From contig JAQSEB010000019.1 of assembly GCA_030063045.1 (NCBI GenBank), positions 2,542,001-2,606,000 on the forward strand: a stretch of DNA of 64,000 bases, given 5' to 3'. This document shows positions 58,855 through 64,000 of this stretch, in pieces. The stretch's first letter is position 1. Each line of letters opens with the position of its first letter. The notes beneath the pieces were generated by a model that did not search any database, had not been told where the DNA came from, and was given only the letters and a program-made list of their open reading frames with translations. The translations under genes and the position numbers were made by a program. This DNA comes from Pratylenchus scribneri. Taxonomy: Eukaryota; Nematoda; Chromadorea; Rhabditida; Pratylenchidae.

Positions 58855-59261
58855 TTAAGAACGAAAAAATTTTTGAAACAAATATCGTGACGGAATTGTC
58901 AATCCAGGTCCACCAGCTTCAACATGGCGGCTTTCATGTTTGTGCATAGCAGTTGAATTATTTGACCCATGGGAACAAAATCTAGTTATTAATTAAATTA
59001 TTAAAAAACAAATTATTAAATCAGACCGGCAAATGTATAATGTTCGCCGTTCTTCAGCTGTATGATATTTGCTTTGGTGAATACTTAGTCCGCATTGCGT
59101 TGCAAAAAACTGACCACACAACTCACATTCATATGGATTATTGTAACTATCCTTCAACTGAAGAAATTAAAATTATATAAAAAACTTTTTTAATTTACAA
59201 AGTGTTTGGAGAATTTTTCCGGAATATTAGGGCATTGCTCTTTGGTTGGAATGTTGCTCAT
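58855..59261 (-). CDS. Small two-finger C2H2 zinc-finger protein
   Basis: Three exons from Met 59,259-59,261 (MSNIPTKEQCPNIPEKFSKH) to TAA 58,855-58,857, about 97 residues. Finger 1 is CELCGQFFATQCGLSIHQSK-YH (C-x2-C-x12-H-x4-H). Finger 2 is CRFCSHGSNNSTAMHKHESR-H (C-x2-C-x12-H-x3-H). Splices are GT-AG and in phase (KHF/LKDSYNN, IC-R/FCSHG). The protein is too small for a typical transcription factor and has no other domain. Its position between the truncated Argonaute and the Maverick-like polymerase raises the possibility that it came with the mobile element, but similar small C2H2 genes are common in animals. Confidence 0.65.
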
Positions 59262-59653
59262 TTTTAATTGGTTGGGATTTAAGAAATGGTGTGGAAAAGA
59301 ATTGTGCCTTGTGAAATTTTAAATTGAATTTAAATAGGTTGTTCTTTTGGAATTTAGATAAGAGAGATCGAAGAGTATTAGATTTTGAAAAGGAAAATTT
59401 TGAATAAAGTTTAATGAAAAGAAAAAGGAACAAATAGAAAAAAGGAGTTAATGACTCCAAATAAAATCTTTTAAAAAGCCTAGATTATAAAAATTATGGA
59501 TCAAAAATTGAGGGTCTTTTTCAAAAAAATTGGGAGATAATAGGGATTTAATAAAGGATTTGAGAGAAATTTGTTTAGATTTATTTTTATTTTATTGTTG
59601 TAAAGAATGTTTGGCAAGAGAAATTTTTCACAGAATTTATAGGCAAATTTTGT

Positions 59654-59988
59654 GATGCCTCCGGCATTAGACCAAAGCCTTAGGCATTAATTTGATGCCT
59701 CCAGCGGCATTAGACCAATGCCGTAGGCATTAATTTGATGCCTCCAACGGCATTAGACCAATGCCTTAGGCATTAATTTGATGCCTCCAGCGGCATTAGA
59801 CCAATGCCTTAGGCATTAATTAATGCCTCCAGAGGCATTAGGCCAATGCCTTAGGCATTAATTTGATGCCTCCAGCGGCATTATTCCAATGCCTTAGGCA
59901 TTAATTTGATGCCTACAGCGGCATTAGACCAATGCCTTAGGCATTAATTGATGCCTCCAACGGCATTAGACTAATGCCTGAGGCATTG
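59654..59988. repeat. 43-bp palindromic minisatellite, about 8 copies
   Basis: The unit is GATGCCTCCAGCGGCATTAG followed by ACCAATGCCTTAGGCATTAATTT. Each unit contains two hairpin-forming palindromes (ATGCC...GGCAT and AATGCCTTAGGCATT). Copies differ by few bases. The array ends just before GAAACTAGTGGATATAAAAG. A single degraded unit occurs at about 60,250-60,280 before the second TATA box. Confidence 0.9.
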
Positions 59989-59992
59989 AAAC

Positions 59993-60010
59993 TAGTGGAT
60001 ATAAAAGCTG
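59993..60010 (+). promoter_or_regulatory. TATA-box-like element next to the minisatellite
   Basis: GTGGATATAAAAGCTG follows the last minisatellite unit and recurs almost exactly at 60,293-60,308 after a degraded unit. Both are on the + strand, upstream of the polymerase gene at 60,771. A canonical TATAAAAG in duplicate with conserved downstream sequence suggests a duplicated promoter; not proven. Confidence 0.45.
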
Positions 60011-60292
60011 ACGAAAATCTCAACGTTTCATCATTCTTAAATTCAAATAATTCAACAAAACTAAGAATATACCTTTCCTTATACTTCTTTTATAAAGTTT
60101 ATCCAATAAAATAAAATTATTATTCATCCTAAATTTATTTGGACTTTCCTTAATTTAATTTTTCATTTTTGTGATGGTCCCTAATATAAAGTTTCAGTTA
60201 TTCCGCAATGTTTCCCTCACATATCGATGCTTATTATAGCTCGAAAATTCTGCCTCTAGTGGCATTAATCAATGCCGGCGGTATAGAAACGA

Positions 60293-60308
60293 GCGGATAT
60301 AAAAGCTG
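60293..60308 (+). promoter_or_regulatory. Second TATA-box-like element
   Basis: AGCGGATATAAAAGCTG, paralogous to the copy at about 59,995 and closer to the polymerase start. Confidence 0.4.
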
Positions 60309-60770
60309 CCCAAAATTTCAAAAATAATCCAACAAAACTGAGAAATAAACCTTTCTTTATACCTCTAATAATTTTATAACTCCTAAGTTTTATTTTAATT
60401 CCTCCTTAATTTATTTTATTCTTTCGATCCAATTTATACTTCCAAATAAATAGATAATCTCTTAAAAATTTTTTAAAATTTTCTCTAAATTTATTTCCCA
60501 TAAAAAATCTGTTACTAGCTACTTTTTTAATCTTAGGAAAAGAAAATTTTATTAAAAACTAAATCTATTTTTAAATATTAATTTGTTAATTTGCCAGAAA
60601 TTAAATAAAATTTTAAATAAATTTTAATTTCTAAAATTCAAATAATAAAATTAAAAACAAAAAATTAAAATTTTTCAATTAAATCTTGAATATTTTAGCA
60701 TTTTTCAATTTAAATTATTCACAAATATCCCAATAAATAAAATTTATTCACGATCAAATCAACAACAAAG

Positions 60771-63700
60771 ATGGAGATAGAAAATGAAGCCATGGAAGAT
60801 AGGATGGATTCTACCGATTTTGAGACGGATGAAAACATTTCGCTAGGAGATGATGAGAAGGAATATCTACGCCGCAAGGAAGAGAGTTAGTTCATTTTTA
60901 TTAGAAAAATCTTATTATTTTAGGAAAATCCCGAGCATTTAAAGCTGTGCCATTGGCTTTAATGAATCGAGCAAAAATTCTAAAACTTCCAAGGAATGCC
61001 TATTTCCTTCAATTCTGCCAGGATTGCAAACAGGGTCATTTCAAGAGAGAAGAAGGAATTGTCTTCAAGACGGACCAACCTGATTTGAATATCCTACCAA
61101 TAAAAATGTGCGCTGATTGCCTCAATAACAATATCCAATTAAACATGAGTTATAATCGACATTGGAATCAATCAAGTTTGATTGAAAAAAGTAAAAAAAA
61201 ATATTATTTTTTTAGTGAATAAAGGCTACGAACATGATCATGACATTACTTATGTTTTTCGTGGTGAAAACATAACAGGTGCTGGTGATGAGAAACTACT
61301 CAATTTGAAATATTCATGGTGCCTTCATCAGGTAAATTACTAATTCAAAAAATACCAACAAATTATTTAGTGTCAAAATTGTGCGGACAAGCAAAAGAAT
61401 TTGGCCGACGATATTTTCCTAGTGAAAAATGGCAAAATTTATGAATTAAATTTCTTGGTAAAAAATAAAATTTTTTAATTAATTCATAATTTTAGATTTG
61501 CCAATATTGTTCAATGGCAAATAAAGATTTGCAATCATCCATAAATCGTCTCTATAGCAGTTTCGGTGTTGGAAAGAAGTGAAAGTAAAAGATGACCAAT
61601 GTTATGCTCGAATCGGATTAAGGCAATTTTTAATCTCTAAAAAATATAAATTTAATTTTTCAGAAACATTGTTCGATCTAATTGACATTATTTTTACGAA
61701 GCATTTTTATAAATTTGATAAAAATTTGATTAATTTCAAAAAAAGGCGATTTCAAAAATTCGGATTCATATTTTTGAAAAAAAAGTTCAAACAAAATATA
61801 AAATTTTTAGATGCCCATTACCCGAAGATATGGTAATTTTCCAATTACACATTTTTATCAGATCGAAGGAGAAGAAAAAATCAAAAATCGTCGATTTAAA
61901 ATTGGAGTTTTCAAGTAAGTCAAAAATTCACATCATAAAAAATAACTATTCTAGGGCTACATTTTCCGTGAAAAATACTGATGATGCACCCGAAGGCCGA
62001 GAAATTTTAATGGAGGAATTAGTTGACCATTTCATCTCATTGGCTGATAAAGCTTCTGGGATTCAAGCGGAAAAATGTTCAATAATCATCCGTTCGGAAA
62101 TACTCGAAAAACCGATTCAAATTCCTTATCGAACACTTGAACAAAATAGTGCACAAACTGTTATGCAACAATTTGATGATGTGGACCAAAGTGGAAAGAA
62201 CAAAGGACGCCCTTCGCTATACAGTCAACCAATATATATCGAGGTAAGAAAATCTTTGTAATTTAATGAATTGTTTTTAAATAGATTGTTATGGGTCCAT
62301 CAACAGAAGAAGCATTAGAATTGGTCCAACAGGCAAGGGGAGGAACAGGACGGCATAAACGGGAAATTGAACATGGAATAGATTTGAATAACTTGATTCC
62401 AGTTTGTTAATTGTTATTAATAACATTAATTTAAAAATTAATTTAGACAAAAAACGAAGGATTGTATTTTGGAAAAAATCATTGCCTTTTATTGGCCGTT
62501 CAACTAGGCATCAAGTATAAAAAAATCAAACTAAATCAACGAGAAAATCTTCGATTCCAACGATTGGTGAACGGAAATGGACAATTGGCAAAATATCGAC
62601 GGGCAAAACTTATAGTGGACATTCTAAAAGATATGAGGAGACAAGGAATCAAATATCCAATGGATGAACGCGTTTACACTGTGGATAAACACGTCCCAAT
62701 GATACAAGATTATCTAAATAAGAAGTGGCCAAATGAATATCGGCTTTCGGTTTTTGGACAAAGAGGACGAATGCGGCCAATGTGGAAAGGGCCAAATCGT
62801 GCAAAACAAGAAATTGGTCTTTATTTAAAGAATGGTCATTACTCACCAATAAGGAATATCTCCACATTGTTCGGCGCTTATTATTGTCTGGAATGTGAGA
62901 GCACATTCAGTGATCCCATTCTACACCGGGCAAAATGCGTATGGAATCATGTAGCAATGAATTAAAATTAATCTTTTTTAGGCAGCCAAATGTCCTAGAT
63001 GTTGTGGACTTGGTTGGGGATTTCCATGCCCAAAACAACAAGATTACTTTAATGAATGCAAAAAATGTCATAATATTTTTCGTCATCCAAAGTGTTTTAT
63101 AAGGCATTTGAAGAAGCATATTTGCGATAAATACAAAAGGTTTTTAATTTAATTTCGAAAAAATTCAATTTTGACTAGATGTTTGGAATGTGGACAAATC
63201 TACAGTGCTAAACGTTCGAAGGAAAAAATGGATATTGAAATTGAATTGCCTGAAGAGGAAATTGAAAGCAACGACGAAAATGTAGATGAACAACAATTAA
63301 TAAATTCAGCCGATAAACCAAATGAATTTGGACATGTTTGCCATATGCGTTACTGCAATCTTTGTCGTTCAATCCACAAACAAGATGACCAATGCTATGT
63401 TCAACCAATAGTACCCAAGCAAAAAAGAGGAGAATATTTTATAGTAATTTTTAAATATAATATATTTTTAAAAATATAATTAGATTGTATACGATTTTGA
63501 ATCTACACAAATTTCTCCCATAACTGATAAAAAAGAATGGAAAGCATTGAGATTGGAGCATGAATTTCCTGCCGAAAACTACGAAGAAAATTTCAAATTG
63601 CATCAAGTAAATTGTGTTTCGGTATTTTGATTTATAATATTTAATGATTAAAAATAAAATTAAGGCTTATATGATGTGCTCTCTGTGTATGCGTACGGGA

Positions 63701-64000
63701 GAAAATTGGAAGCAAAACAACACAGGCGACTGTCATATTTGTTTGCCAAATCGTCAAAGAATGAATACCTGGACTGCTGCTACCCATTCGAATCCTTTGG
63801 CAAAATTTATCACATGGCTTCTTCAAGGAGTCGGTTCTGGAATTTTCCGACGTCGGAGAACATATGCAATAGCTCATTACGGAGGGTAAAAATTAGGCAA
63901 ATATTTTAACATATCATTTTAGGCGATATGACATGCATTTGCTGATAAATGAATTGTTGAAAGTTGGAGGCATGGAGCCGAAAATTACTCGGAGCGGAAA
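60771..64000 (+). CDS. Maverick/Polinton-like protein-primed DNA polymerase B (5' part)
   Basis: Many short exons in one orientation run off the window. The first, from Met 60,771, is acidic. Following exons carry paired Cys motifs (FCQDC/CADC, CQNC, CQYC). Then comes a region typical of nematode Maverick polymerase N-termini with HYSPIRNISTLFGAYYCLEC, HRAKC and CPRC, then CKKCHNIFRHPKCFIRHLKK and CLECGQIY fingers, and CHMRYCNLCRSIHKQDDQCY. The 3'-5' exonuclease domain begins near 63,485 with VYDFEST (Exo I Asp/Glu). It continues at about 63,870-63,950 with an AHYGGRYDMHLL Exo II-like motif and MEPKITRSGN. Palm motifs would lie beyond 64,000. Such genes replicate self-synthesising transposons or endogenous adintovirus-like elements. 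Exon 1 joins best to an acceptor at CCCGAG near 60,936. An 85-codon frame around 61.6-61.8 kb is probably intron. Confidence 0.72.

Larger units (their letters stand above)
59262..60770. other. Intergenic with minisatellite and twin TATA boxes
   Basis: 59,262-59,650 has nothing recognised. 59,654-59,988 is the minisatellite. Two copies of GGATATAAAAGCTG (about 59,997 and 60,296) are followed by similar sequence (AATTCAACAAAACTAAGAATATACCTTTC / AATCCAACAAAACTGAGAAATAAACC in shorter pieces). 60,310-60,770 is A+T-rich leader before the polymerase gene. Confidence 0.5.

Noticed and set aside
59654..59988. CRISPR-like array of regularly spaced palindromic repeats
   Set aside because: The units are contiguous with no unique spacers, and this is a eukaryotic locus; it is a minisatellite.

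Overview
This window is nuclear DNA of a nematode. It is strongly A+T-rich by eye, and its genes are split by many short introns (often 45-70 bases) with TTTTAG or TTTCAG acceptors. The gene set is nematode-like: a supplementary nuclear receptor, a Kunitz protein with a lustrin-like Cys-rich block, a DUOX maturation factor and a nematode-type Argonaute. A clade IV (tylenchid, root-knot-like) nematode would fit, but that is inference. Gene names rest on reading motifs by eye; no database was consulted.

Layout. 1-0.7 kb: first exon of an unrecognised acidic gene (-). 2.4-5.9 kb: gamma-glutamyltranspeptidase (-). 7.1-8.1 kb: secreted glutathione peroxidase (-), head to head with a Kunitz protein (+, 8.5-9.5 kb). 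9.7-15 kb: a tandem segmental duplication carrying two secreted Cys-rich pro-peptide genes (-). 15.5-16.9 kb: DUOX maturation factor (-), head to head with an SLC17-like transporter (+, 17.3-19.2 kb). 19.7-22.5 kb: nuclear hormone receptor (-). 22.9-25.7 kb: secreted carboxylesterase (-). 26-28 kb: a partial unknown gene and a two-module Cys-rich secreted protein (-). 28.4-28.9 kb: small unknown protein (+). 29.8-32.2 kb: MCT/OFA-like transporter (+). 32.8-34.2 kb: secreted EF-hand protein (+). 34.6-40.6 kb: a tandem duplication carrying two SPRY genes (-). 43.5-45.5 kb: aspartate aminotransferase (-). 47.2-49.4 kb: SLC2-like sugar transporter (+) with an in-frame stop. 49.6-52.0 kb: beta-1,4-galactosyltransferase family gene (-). 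54.5-57.5 kb: N-terminal part of an Argonaute (+). 58.4-59.3 kb: a small unknown ORF (+) and a two-finger C2H2 gene (-). 59.65-60.3 kb: a palindromic minisatellite and twin TATA boxes. 60.8-64 kb: the start of an intron-containing Maverick/Polinton-like DNA polymerase B gene, cut by the window edge.

The single-copy genes are mostly metabolic or transport genes without an obvious shared pathway. GGT and GPx both act in glutathione metabolism and are neighbours. The accessory content is the more unusual part. Three non-autonomous hAT-like elements have perfect 8-bp target duplications, and one of them has its empty site preserved in a paralogous segment. There is a long palindrome with a GC-rich core, at least two further inverted-repeat families, and two recent tandem gene duplications. 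The Argonaute has lost, or been separated from, its PAZ-PIWI half in a region full of elements next to a Maverick-like polymerase. GC-AG introns recur in two genes. A few single-base frame problems (GGT, sugar transporter, the 26-kb gene) may be decay or assembly indels.
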